From Phycisphaerae bacterium (lineage in GTDB: Bacteria; Planctomycetota; Phycisphaerae; UBA1845; Fen-1342), in contig JANQFV010000010.1 in assembly GCA_028277645.1 (NCBI GenBank), positions 1 through 47,523 of the forward strand: a stretch of 47,523 nucleotides of DNA, written 5' to 3'. Numbering within the stretch: the stretch's first letter is position 1; each line of letters begins with the position of its first letter. Made by a program: the position numbers and the translations under genes. Shown here in pieces: positions 25,225-33,254 of the stretch. The notes below the pieces were generated by a model. It was not told the DNA's origin. It made no database searches and saw only the letters and a list, made by a program, of their open reading frames with translations.

Positions 25225-25605
25225 ATGCCCGATCGAGCCGCGAATCGACTGCGTCAAACGCACTTGCACACGTGGACTCATCCGACGAAGGGTCTGGTCA
25301 TTCTTGATGAACGGGTGCAAGCCAATGTGCCTGCCGACCTGGTCCGGCTCTTCGTTGTCGCTGAGAAGCGCATGGCGAGATTTCAAAAAGAGTTCGTTCG
25401 CAAACTGCTCCACGCGAGCGAAGGAGATGCACGTACTGCCTGCGAAGCATATGAGCAGTTTCGTTCGCGCAGTCGGCAAACCCATTGTTACGTCTGCAAA
25501 CGGGACCTTAACACGATCGACTTCGAGGTTTGCGTTCACTGCGACTGGATTCGCTGTAAGTGCGAAGCATGCGGATGCAAGTTTGGCGGGAGCAGCTCGT
25601 CGTAG
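25225..25605 (+). CDS. Small protein with C-terminal zinc-ribbon-like cysteines
   Basis: A 126-residue protein I do not recognise. The first 75 residues are helical and basic (VRLFVVAEKRMARFQKEFVR). The end carries a dense cysteine cluster: CYVCKRDL, VCVHCDW, and RCKCEACGC. These could form two zinc sites. ATG at 25225 is preferred because AGGGGA lies seven bases upstream; an in-frame ATG at 25159, just after the ATPase stop, has no such site. It follows the DUF4143 gene in the same direction and may share its transcript. Nucleic-acid or protein binding is possible; no function is claimed. Confidence 0.6.
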   Translation: MPDRAANRLRQTHLHTWTHPTKGLVILDERVQANVPADLVRLFVVAEKRMARFQKEFVRKLLHASEGDARTACEAYEQFRSRSRQTHCYVCKRDLNTIDFEVCVHCDWIRCKCEACGCKFGGSSSS

Positions 25606-25830
25606 CGGGAGAATCAGTGTGCACACACGGGCGGGCGTCCGGTTTCGTCGGTAGCTGGACCGCACGCAATGATGCGGAGCAGATCTGCCCGTCGCGCAGG
25701 CATACGAAGGTCCAGCGTTATCTTACGACGCATGGAGGCGGGTTACACAAGAGAGCCTGTCCTCAGCATGTGTTGCAATCCGCCGCGATTGCCATTCTGA
25801 TGCGCGGGAGTCACGAGGCAGGATGCCCGC

Positions 25831-26442
25831 ATGGACTTTCGAAATTCGACGGAACTCGACGCGCAAACGCTGCACCGCCTGTACGTGCAGCACACGCGAC
25901 CGTACCGGCACGACAAGCTGGTGGTGCGCGTACGCTACAGCCGCGGCGCGGATTTTTCTGGTACGTGTTATTACACCGAGGCGCGCATCCTGGTGAATCT
26001 CGGGCGGCACGTTACCTATCCGTACCGGTTGGGAACGCACATCGCCCGCTCGAAGTCGAACAGGACGCATTGGTGGCGTGAGACCTATCGGCTGGTTGTG
26101 AAGACGCGGTACGAATTGGCGTTGTTCGTCTACCTGCACGAGCTGTATCACTTTCTGGTTTTCGAAGCGGGCCGCAACCCACGCCGCAAGGAGGCGATGT
26201 GCGACCGGTTCGCCGTACGGGCGCTGGTTGATCACCACGGCTGTCGGGTCGTGGACCGTAGCGGCCGTCGAGTGCCGCGGGAGGCGTGGGATTTTCAGGA
26301 CGTGGAGGCGTTCGTGGCGGGGGCGCCGCGTGACCCGGCCCCGACGCTGTTTGAGGAGTTGTTGCCCGCGCGGCCGCGCAAGGTACCTGTGCGGATTCTC
26401 GGGCTACGCGCGGGAACACGCCCAAAGCGGAGTGACACTTGA
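25831..26442 (+). CDS. Putative zincin metalloprotease-like protein
   Basis: A 203-residue protein with an HExxH motif, HELYHF at about 103-108. It is followed 18 residues later by KEAMCDRFAVRAL, the E-x-x-(A/C)(N/D)xFA pattern of ImmA/IrrE-like and minimal gluzincin families. The N-terminal part (VVRVRYSRGADFSGTCYY, then ILVNLGRHVTYPYRLG) is beta-rich, and no signal peptide is seen, so it is cytoplasmic. Family assignment is not certain, and the substrate is unknown. It lies 225 bases after the zinc-ribbon gene; the gap holds no supported gene. The basic C-terminal tail after about residue 165 is probably flexible. Confidence 0.6.
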   Translation: MDFRNSTELDAQTLHRLYVQHTRPYRHDKLVVRVRYSRGADFSGTCYYTEARILVNLGRHVTYPYRLGTHIARSKSNRTHWWRETYRLVVKTRYELALFVYLHELYHFLVFEAGRNPRRKEAMCDRFAVRALVDHHGCRVVDRSGRRVPREAWDFQDVEAFVAGAPRDPAPTLFEELLPARPRKVPVRILGLRAGTRPKRSDT

Positions 26443-26752
26443 TCGCAACCGCTCCCAGATCGCCGCGACCGGCGGACAGACCGCCGCCAGTGGGCGGCAA
26501 AAGGCCCGCTTGAAACGCCCCTGGGCGCCTTGGCAACCAGCAAACGGTGCCGTACACTTCGCACGCTCGTGCCGGGGCACAGCGCCCCCGGTCGACGTAA
26601 AGCCCGCCTCGACAGACCGGCGCGGGCGTTTGATGACAGACATGTTCAGGTGAGTACCGGTTCCGCACGGAGACGATGGAGCCGGGCGAACTCAGGGTAG
26701 CGACGGGCCACGCCTTCCTGGGCCGGGCCTGGGGCCGTTGGAGGTAACACTC
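26443..26752 (+). other. Non-coding stretch upstream of acpP
   Basis: About 310 bases between the zincin-like gene and acpP. I see only short GC-rich hairpins (CGGCGG/CCGCCG near 26470 and GCCGCC/GGCGGC near 26485) without T tracts. No convincing promoter hexamers or gene could be assigned. GGAGG at 26740-26744 is the acpP ribosome-binding site. Confidence 0.4.
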
Positions 26753-27010
26753 GTGGCAGATGCGTCAGAGATTGAAGCGAAAGTCAAGAAGATCGTCGCC
26801 GAGCAGATGGGCGTCGCCGAGTCGGAAATCACGCGTGAGACGTCGTTTGTGAACGACCTGAATGCGGACTCGTTGGACACCGTCGAACTCGTGATGGAAT
26901 TCGAGGACGAGTTCGAGATGAGCATTCCCGACGAAGAGGCCGAGAAGATCCAGACGGTCGGGATGGCGATTGACTACATTCTCAAGCAGGCCAACAGCGC
27001 CAGCGCCTGA
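26753..27010 (+). CDS. acpP: Acyl carrier protein
   Basis: An 85-residue acidic carrier protein for fatty acid synthesis. S40 in [18 protein letters not shown] is the phosphopantetheine attachment site, and the helix II region matches bacterial AcpP closely. The GTG at 26753 is chosen because GGAGG lies eight bases upstream; an in-frame TTG at 26738 lies on that site. fabF follows 30 bases downstream in the usual acpP-fabF order. Confidence 0.96.
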   Translation: MADASEIEAKVKKIVAEQMGVAESEITRETSFVNDLNADSLDTVELVMEFEDEFEMSIPDEEAEKIQTVGMAIDYILKQANSASA

Positions 27011-27040
27011 TTCCTGCCCTCACTGTTCGGGAGTGCTGCT

Positions 27041-28279
27041 GTGACGGACCGTCGCGTCGTCGTCACCGGGATTGATGCCATTACGGCTGTCGGGAACGGG
27101 TACGAGGCCTACTGGGATGGGCTGGTGTCCGGTCGTTCCGGGATCCGGCAGATCACCCGCTTTGACCTGTCCGCGTTCGATTCGCGCATCGGGGGCGCGT
27201 GCGACGACTTTGATCCTTCCGAGTTCATTGATCCACGCGCCGCGAAGCGGATGGATCGCTTTGCGCAGTTTGCGTACGTCGCCGGGCTCCGTACGGTCCA
27301 CAACGCCGGGCTGGACGACGGCAAGTTTGAGCGCGACCGGGCCGGCATTCTGCTGGGCACGGGGATCGGTGGATTGCAGGAGATCGAGGATCAGCACATC
27401 CGCCTGATCCAGAAAGGGCCCGGCAAGGTCTCCGCATTCACGATTCCAAAGCTGATGGCAAACGCTGGCTGCGGGCACCTCGCAATCGCGACGCATTTCG
27501 AGGGACCGTCAGCGTCGATTTCGTCTGCGTGCGCGTCGGCCGGCAGCGCGATGATCGAGGCGTGCCACACGATTCGGCGGGGCGATGCGGATCTGGTTCT
27601 GACCGGCGGTACGGAAGCGGCGCTGACACCGCTCGGGATCGCGGCGTTCGCGGCGATGAAGGCCCTCAGCACACAGAATGACGACCCAGAGGCGGCATCG
27701 CGGCCGTTCGATCGAGATCGAGACGGCTTTGTTTTGGCGGAGGGGGCGGGTCTGCTGCTGTTCGAAGAATACGAGCACGCCCGAAAGCGCGGCGCGCACA
27801 TCCTGTGTGAGGTCCTCGGCACCGGCGCCTCGACGGACGCGTCGGATATTGTCCAGCCGGAGCCGGAGGGGCGCGGTGCAGCGCGGTGCATGAGGCACGC
27901 GCTCCAATCCGCGGGCATTAACCCCGAGGACGTCGACTACGTAAACGCCCACGGTACCAGCACGACGCTCGGCGACATCGCTGAGACACGGGCGATCAAA
28001 TCCGTCTGGGGTGCCCACGCAAAGAAATTGGCGGTCAGCAGCACGAAGAGTTCGATCGGTCACTTGCTGGGTGCCAGCGGAGGCGTCGAGGCGATCGCGT
28101 GCATCATGGCGATGCAGCACCAGACCATTCCACCGACCATCAATCTGGTGAATCCGGACCCTGAGTGCGACCTCGATTACGTGCCGAACGTTGCACGCGA
28201 TGCGCAGGTCAACGTCAGCATGTCCAATTCGTTCGGTTTCGGCGGCCACAACACCAGCCTGGTTTTCCGCAAGATCTGA
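27041..28279 (+). CDS. fabF: 3-oxoacyl-ACP synthase II
   Basis: A 412-residue beta-ketoacyl-ACP synthase with the KAS II catalytic set: C164 in SSACASAG, H304 in NAHGTST, K336 in STKSSIGH and H341. SFGFGGHN near the C-terminus is the conserved glycine loop. The enzyme elongates acyl-ACP by condensing it with malonyl-ACP. It uses a GTG start with GGGAG upstream and lies directly behind acpP. Length and motifs are normal; nothing marks it as a polyketide enzyme. Confidence 0.95.
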   Translation: MTDRRVVVTGIDAITAVGNGYEAYWDGLVSGRSGIRQITRFDLSAFDSRIGGACDDFDPSEFIDPRAAKRMDRFAQFAYVAGLRTVHNAGLDDGKFERDRAGILLGTGIGGLQEIEDQHIRLIQKGPGKVSAFTIPKLMANAGCGHLAIATHFEGPSASISSACASAGSAMIEACHTIRRGDADLVLTGGTEAALTPLGIAAFAAMKALSTQNDDPEAASRPFDRDRDGFVLAEGAGLLLFEEYEHARKRGAHILCEVLGTGASTDASDIVQPEPEGRGAARCMRHALQSAGINPEDVDYVNAHGTSTTLGDIAETRAIKSVWGAHAKKLAVSSTKSSIGHLLGASGGVEAIACIMAMQHQTIPPTINLVNPDPECDLDYVPNVARDAQVNVSMSNSFGFGGHNTSLVFRKI

Positions 28280-28339
28280 CGCCAGCCGCACCTGCCGCGG
28301 CCGCACACGTACCATCAAGGAACGACCGATGGAGGCCGT

Positions 28340-29254
28340 GTGCCGCCGGAAGCCCCCGACAAATCGAACGATTCTCCGCTGCGCGAGCCGCGGTTCACGC
28401 GTCGGCGCCTGCTGATCGCCGGGAGCGGGCTGTTTATCGGTGGTAGTGCCGGTGCGGCGTACGCGCGGTTTTTCGAGCCGTTTTGGCCGGCGATTGAGCG
28501 GCTAACGCTGGATCTGCCAGGGCTGCACGATGATTTGGTCGGCTGCTCGGCCGTACAGCTTTCAGATCTGCACGTCGGGCGCGACGTTCCAGCCGAGTAT
28601 CTACGCCGTCAAATGCACGCGGCAATGTCGCTCCGGCCCGATCTGATCCTGTTGACCGGCGACTACGTAACCGCCGGCAGCCTCCGCTTCCGAGAAGACC
28701 TGGCAGCACTGCTCGCGATCCTGGAAGCACCGTTGGGAGTGTACGCTGTTCTGGGAAACCACGATTGCGGCTCGTACAGCCCACAGCGGCGCAAAGTGGG
28801 GCCGGGGCTGGCGGATCGCGTGCACGAAGTCCTAGCAGAGACTGGCATCGTGGTGCTGCGAAACGAACGGGCAGTCGTCGCGCGCGGCGCGGGTCGCTTC
28901 CAGCTTGTCGGTGTGGATGATCTGTGGAGCGGGTTGTGCGACGTCGAACGGGCGTTCGCCGGTTGCGATGAGCGCCTTCCGACCGTCACGCTCGCGCATA
29001 ACCCAGACACGATCGAACTGCTTCGCGAGCGGCCGACGCACTGGGTACTATGTGGCCACACGCATGGCGGGCAGGTACGCGTACCTTTCTTCGGTCCCCT
29101 CATACTGCCGGTCCGCGATCGACGTTATGACGCGGGTCTGATCCAGGTTGGCGACCAGCGGTTGTATGTGAATCGCGGAATCGGTTTTCTGGAGCCGGTG
29201 CGGTTCAACTGCCGGCCGGAGATCACGCTGTTTACGTTGGCGCGTCGCGCGTAG
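28340..29254 (+). CDS. Tat-exported YaeI/YkuE-like metallophosphoesterase
   Basis: A 304-residue calcineurin-type phosphoesterase. The N-terminus has a twin-arginine motif (TRRRLLIAGSGLFIGG, about 20-35), so it is probably exported or membrane-tethered through Tat. Metal motifs are SDLHVG, LTGDYV, LGNHDCG, and GHTHGGQVRVP in order. The set matches the YaeI/YkuE branch, members of which act on phospholipids or UDP-diacylglucosamine. It starts with GTG, with GGAGG slightly close upstream. Its end overlaps the convergent glycosyltransferase gene by 23 bases. Confidence 0.88.
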   Translation: MPPEAPDKSNDSPLREPRFTRRRLLIAGSGLFIGGSAGAAYARFFEPFWPAIERLTLDLPGLHDDLVGCSAVQLSDLHVGRDVPAEYLRRQMHAAMSLRPDLILLTGDYVTAGSLRFREDLAALLAILEAPLGVYAVLGNHDCGSYSPQRRKVGPGLADRVHEVLAETGIVVLRNERAVVARGAGRFQLVGVDDLWSGLCDVERAFAGCDERLPTVTLAHNPDTIELLRERPTHWVLCGHTHGGQVRVPFFGPLILPVRDRRYDAGLIQVGDQRLYVNRGIGFLEPVRFNCRPEITLFTLARRA

Positions 29255-30500
29255 TTTCGTGCGTGTCGAGGGGCGACTCTGTTTTCCTATACGCGAGCCG
29301 GAGCAACAGTACGCCGAGCGCGATCAACATCACCAGATGCGCGCCCATCACGCGCGTGATCGGCCAGATCCAGGCGATCATGCCGATGGTCCAGACTGCG
29401 AGGCCGATGCGGCCGGTCATTCGCAGTCTCATGCGTTGATGTGTAGTCGCGGATGTGGCAAAGAGAATCAGCGCGGGCAGCACCCAGACGAGGTAATACT
29501 GCCGCAGAAGCGGGGAGAACACGAGCATTCCGACCGCAACGGCGGCGGCTTCGGCGTGGCGCTGATCGACAGTCAGTCGGTTCCACGGCCGGTGCAACGC
29601 AGCGAGAAAGACGACTCCGAGCAACAGACCGAAGCCCTGCGCAGTGTGGCGGCAAGTAGCTGCTGACAGCTCGAAGGGTTGCCACGGTACCTGGTAGGGG
29701 TGCTGCGGCCACGTCCAGCGTGCGAGCACTTGCGTGATGGACTGGTTGCGTCGGTCGATAAAATGCTCCGGCAGTTCGGGATTGAGCATTCCGCCCGCCG
29801 CCTCACCTCGTACGTTGTGCTGCCACCATTCGTGGTGGTATGTGGCGGCGTTCTTCGGGCCGAAAACCAGTGTCGGCGGAATGATGGTCAGCAATGCGCC
29901 CGCAACGACGCCCGCAACGGCCGCAGTCCACTGGCGTTTGAGTAGCAACCACGGTAGGAAGATCGCGGGCAAGAGCTTGAGGACCGCCGCGGCACCCAGT
30001 AGAGCGCCGCCGCGCCAGGGGTGTTTGTGATCGAGCGCATCCAGTCCCGTGAGCACGAGTGCCAGGACGAAGTAGCTGACTTGGTTGAAGCGCGCGGCTT
30101 CTATGAATGCGGGGATCGCGAACGCTAGCGTGATGATGATTGGGCCGGCACGCTCGGGGGCACACCATCGCCGCAATACGGTGATGCTGTAGAGCAAAGC
30201 CAGCATTTGTCCAACGGTCCAGACCAGTGCGGCGGGCGTACGGCCGAACGCAGTCAACGGCGCGAGCAGCAACGAGACGGTCGGTAGATAGAAGGGCAAC
30301 TGGCGCCGCGCATCAGGGTCAGCGTTGTCGAAGTCGTCGTTGAGCGCGCCGTGCTCCCAGACATAGCGCGCGTCGAGGTAGAAATGGTGGAAGTCGTAGC
30401 GGCCGCGGCGTGCGCGGTCGAATGACAGCGCGCCAAGAGCGATCAGGAGCGCAAGCAGCGCCCACCGGAGCCACCAGTGCTTCTTCGCGTGCTCAGTCAT
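29232..30500 (-). CDS. Membrane glycosyltransferase, GT87/DUF2029-like (second of pair)
   Basis: A 422-residue polytopic protein with about ten hydrophobic segments and a GT-C topology. The first loop has YDFHHFYLDARYVWEHG, the acidic motif where GT87 mannosyltransferases bind the lipid-phosphate sugar donor. KLLPAIFLPWLLLKRQ and QYYLVWVLPALI are also characteristic. It overlaps the preceding paralogue by eight bases and so is in one operon with it and aroB. Such enzymes transfer sugars on the outer face of the membrane; acceptor and sugar are unknown. The ATG lies within the last codons of the upstream gene. Confidence 0.8.
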   Translation of the reverse strand: MTEHAKKHWWLRWALLALLIALGALSFDRARRGRYDFHHFYLDARYVWEHGALNDDFDNADPDARRQLPFYLPTVSLLLAPLTAFGRTPAALVWTVGQMLALLYSITVLRRWCAPERAGPIIITLAFAIPAFIEAARFNQVSYFVLALVLTGLDALDHKHPWRGGALLGAAAVLKLLPAIFLPWLLLKRQWTAAVAGVVAGALLTIIPPTLVFGPKNAATYHHEWWQHNVRGEAAGGMLNPELPEHFIDRRNQSITQVLARWTWPQHPYQVPWQPFELSAATCRHTAQGFGLLLGVVFLAALHRPWNRLTVDQRHAEAAAVAVGMLVFSPLLRQYYLVWVLPALILFATSATTHQRMRLRMTGRIGLAVWTIGMIAWIWPITRVMGAHLVMLIALGVLLLRLAYRKTESPLDTHETTRDAPT

Positions 30501-31896
30501 TGGCCTCAGCGGGAGCGGGGTGTTCGCGCGCGTAATACGGTAGCGGCCAGGCGTTACGGTCGCGGCGCAGGGTCAACAGCAGCGTGAAAACCGGTAGGGC
30601 AAGCACCAGTACTGACGCAAGGAGCAGCCCCATCGCCTCGGCGCGCATTGACCACATGCTGAACTGTGCCGCCGCCGCCAGGCTGATGCAGGCCAATGCC
30701 AGTACTCGCCACGTTCTGCGGCGCGGGGTGTAGTGCACAGCGGTCGCGAGAACGGAAAGCGCCGGCAGCGCCCACACCATGTGGTAGCGACGCATCACCG
30801 GCATCAACCAGAGCATCGCCAGTACGAAGAGCGTCCATTCCAGACGGATTTCCCAGACGGTTAGCTGGGACGCAGGGCGACGCGCGATCCAGAACAGCAG
30901 CAGCACTGAGATGCCGACCGCAATCATCGTTAGGCGCGCGACTGCCGGGCGTGAGAGCTCCGCCACATTGAGATGACGATCCTCGGGTTGGTCATATGCG
31001 GCCCGATGCCGGGGGTCGTTTGAAAAGCGCGTGTTGTAGTTGGTGGGATGCAGCCAGCGGCTCAGGACGGCCCCGAGGCCCTGATTGCGCCAGTCCATCT
31101 CCCGCTGGGACAGAATCAGTCCGCGGTGTGAGCCACTGGTCGTCGCGTTCGACAGCCAGGTGCGATTGGCGGAGATCGCTAGGTCCGGACCGAGGGCAGC
31201 GATGTCAGCTACCGGGCCCGCGAGCACAATTGTCAGCAACGCGATCCCGACGGTGCGGAACTGGCGCTTCAGCGCGAACCAGATCACCAGCAGCGCGGGT
31301 GTGAGTTTCAGTAGCACCGCGAGCCCAAGCCAGAAGCCAGCTGTGCCGGGGCGCCCGCGCAGCCAGCAGACGAAACTGCCGACGATCAGCAGCAGCGTCA
31401 GTACGTTGATCTGGTTGAGGCGAAACTCCCAGAGCCAGTAGGCCCCCATCAGAATGACCGGCAGGAGTTGGGTTACGGGCCAGTCCTGTGGCGGAAGGCC
31501 GCTGACGTAGCGTCCGAGCATCACCAGGACCGCCAGCAGTGCGACCAGGTTGATCGTCAGCCACAGATACCCGGCGACATGGAACGGTAGGCTGCCGGGC
31601 AACGTCATCAGTCGCGAGACGAATGGCAGATACCAATCGAGGCGACCGCGCGGTGTGATTTCGCCGTCAACGACGTCGTAGCCTGGGTCGAGCGTGCCGT
31701 GCTCCGCCAGCCATGCGCCGGCCTTGTAGAAGTACTCGAAGTCGGGGTGTTGCCCGTCGATGCGCTGCGCGCTGACGGAGCCGAGCCACAGGAGTAGCCC
31801 GCCGACTCCGAGTAGTGCCAGGGTACGGACGGCGCGCGTCGCGATGGGCGGTGCGGGTGTGTCGGTCGGAAGTGCAGTCGCGCCGGAATCGTTCAT
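30493..31896 (-). CDS. Membrane glycosyltransferase, GT87/DUF2029-like (first of pair)
   Basis: A 467-residue polytopic protein paralogous to its downstream neighbour. The first extracytoplasmic loop carries HPDFEYFYKAGAWLAEHG, and later LKLTPALLVIWFALKRQF and RRYHMVWALPAL match the same positions in the second gene. About ten membrane segments are evident. The N-terminal 20 residues are Pro/Thr/Ala rich and cytoplasmic. It begins 50 bases after the aroB stop and is probably co-transcribed with it. The start was set at 31896 where the membrane protein proper begins; upstream frame is low-complexity. Confidence 0.78.
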   Translation of the reverse strand: MNDSGATALPTDTPAPPIATRAVRTLALLGVGGLLLWLGSVSAQRIDGQHPDFEYFYKAGAWLAEHGTLDPGYDVVDGEITPRGRLDWYLPFVSRLMTLPGSLPFHVAGYLWLTINLVALLAVLVMLGRYVSGLPPQDWPVTQLLPVILMGAYWLWEFRLNQINVLTLLLIVGSFVCWLRGRPGTAGFWLGLAVLLKLTPALLVIWFALKRQFRTVGIALLTIVLAGPVADIAALGPDLAISANRTWLSNATTSGSHRGLILSQREMDWRNQGLGAVLSRWLHPTNYNTRFSNDPRHRAAYDQPEDRHLNVAELSRPAVARLTMIAVGISVLLLFWIARRPASQLTVWEIRLEWTLFVLAMLWLMPVMRRYHMVWALPALSVLATAVHYTPRRRTWRVLALACISLAAAAQFSMWSMRAEAMGLLLASVLVLALPVFTLLLTLRRDRNAWPLPYYAREHPAPAEAND

Positions 31897-31946
31897 GGAC
31901 GGCGTGATTCTACGAGGCGCGTGGCGTGCGAACAACGTGCGGCGGA

Positions 31947-33038
31947 TTACGCCGGCTGGATAGTGTCGATGGCGGCGGCGAATTCCGCGTCGGACACGTC
32001 GGAAACGCGGGCGGGATTCGCAAAACCGTTCAGCAGCACGTAGTTCACCGCGCCTTGGCGGGCCTTCTTGTCGACGCGGGTGATCGACAGCAGCTCCGTC
32101 GGGTTGAGCCGTCGCGGGGCGCGGGTCGGCAAGCCTAGTTGTGTCAGCAGATTGGTGACACGGCCCACGTCCTCGTCGGTCAGCCATCCACGTTCCCGCG
32201 TAATCTGGTTCTCCGCGACCATGCCGAGCGACACGCACTCACCGTGGCGTAGCTCGTAATCGAGCGCGTGCTCGAGCGCGTGTCCGATGGTGTGGCCGAA
32301 GTTGAGGATGGCTCGGAGGTTTACCTCGCGTTCGTCCTGCGAGACGATCGCGGCCTTGATCGCACAGTTGCGTTCGATGAGCTCCGCGACGGTCTCAGGC
32401 TCGCGGGCGAGGATTTCGTCAACGTGCCGTTCGTGCCAGTCGAGGAAGTCGCGATCGCGGATAAGCGCGTGTTTGACGCTCTCGGCGAGGCCACCCAGAT
32501 ACTCGCGTTCAGGCAGCGTGGCGAGGAAGTCGGTATCGACGACCACCAGGCGAGGTTGGTGGAAAGCACCAACGAGGTTCTTGCCCGCGGGTAGGTTCAC
32601 GCCAGTCTTGCCGCCGACGGAAGCATCCATGGCTGCGAGGAGAGTGGTTGCGACCTGCACGAACTCGACGCCGCGGAGCCAGGTGGCGGCGATGAAACCG
32701 CCGAGATCGCCGGCGACGCCCCCACCCAGGGTGACAATCAGCGCGTCGCGGTCCGCGTGCATAGCGGCAAGCTGGGTGTAGGCGTGCTCGGCGGTCGCGA
32801 GCGTCTTGCTGGCCTCGCCCGGTGGAAAGCTGATTAGGACCGTATCGCTATCAATAGCGGATTCCAGTGCTTTCAGGTGCAGTTCCGCAACGGCAGCGTC
32901 CGCAATGATAATGATCTGGCGATTGCTGTTGCCGGTGCCGAGCCACGACGTGAGCTCTGAGCGGGCGTTGGTGCCGATCGCGATGGTATACGAACGGCGG
33001 GCGAGATCGACCCGCGTTTGCCGCAATCCGTGTTCCAA
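31947..33038 (-). CDS. aroB: 3-dehydroquinate synthase
   Basis: A 363-residue cytoplasmic NAD- and metal-dependent enzyme converting DAHP to 3-dehydroquinate, the second shikimate step. Landmarks are PGEASKTL, LGGGVAGDLGGFIAATWLRG, QVATTLLAAMDASVGGKTGVNLPAGKN (in two parts: TTLLAAMDASVGGKTG and NLPAGKNLVGAF), LNFGHTIGHALE and DKKARQG. Metal ligands fall in ESVKHALIRD and the GHTIGHA histidines. It is divergent from folC across 216 bases and heads an operon with two GT87-like genes, whose link to aromatic synthesis is not obvious. Confidence 0.95.
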   Translation of the reverse strand: MEHGLRQTRVDLARRSYTIAIGTNARSELTSWLGTGNSNRQIIIIADAAVAELHLKALESAIDSDTVLISFPPGEASKTLATAEHAYTQLAAMHADRDALIVTLGGGVAGDLGGFIAATWLRGVEFVQVATTLLAAMDASVGGKTGVNLPAGKNLVGAFHQPRLVVVDTDFLATLPEREYLGGLAESVKHALIRDRDFLDWHERHVDEILAREPETVAELIERNCAIKAAIVSQDEREVNLRAILNFGHTIGHALEHALDYELRHGECVSLGMVAENQITRERGWLTDEDVGRVTNLLTQLGLPTRAPRRLNPTELLSITRVDKKARQGAVNYVLLNGFANPARVSDVSDAEFAAAIDTIQPA

Positions 33039-33217
33039 AAAGCACCTCGTTTCGCACCCGTTGCGATTACGCGACGTATTATCATGCAGATGGGCGGCGC
33101 TTGGCGTTTAGCGATGGGCGGCCGGTGAGCGGCGCGAACGTGCGTAACCATCTATGAGAGAGCTGGTTGCAGTCGAAGCTGCCTTCCAGGCGCCTAGCCC
33201 CTCGGGGGCTCGTTTGG

Positions 33218-33246
33218 TTGACGAAACGCGAACTTCTGATTAGTAT
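33218..33246 (+). promoter_or_regulatory. folC promoter predicting a leaderless transcript
   Basis: -35 TTGACG (33218-33223) and -10 TAGTAT (33241-33246) are separated by exactly 17 bases. The -10 ends eight bases before the folC ATG at 33255, so transcription should start at or within two bases of the start codon. No Shine-Dalgarno sequence is present, consistent with leaderless translation. Confidence 0.6.
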
Positions 33247-33254
33247 AACGCCCC

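Noticed and set aside
24268..25665. A 465-codon minus-strand open frame opposite the DUF4143 ATPase
   Set aside because: The plus strand carries clear Walker and DUF4143 motifs; the reverse frame shows none.
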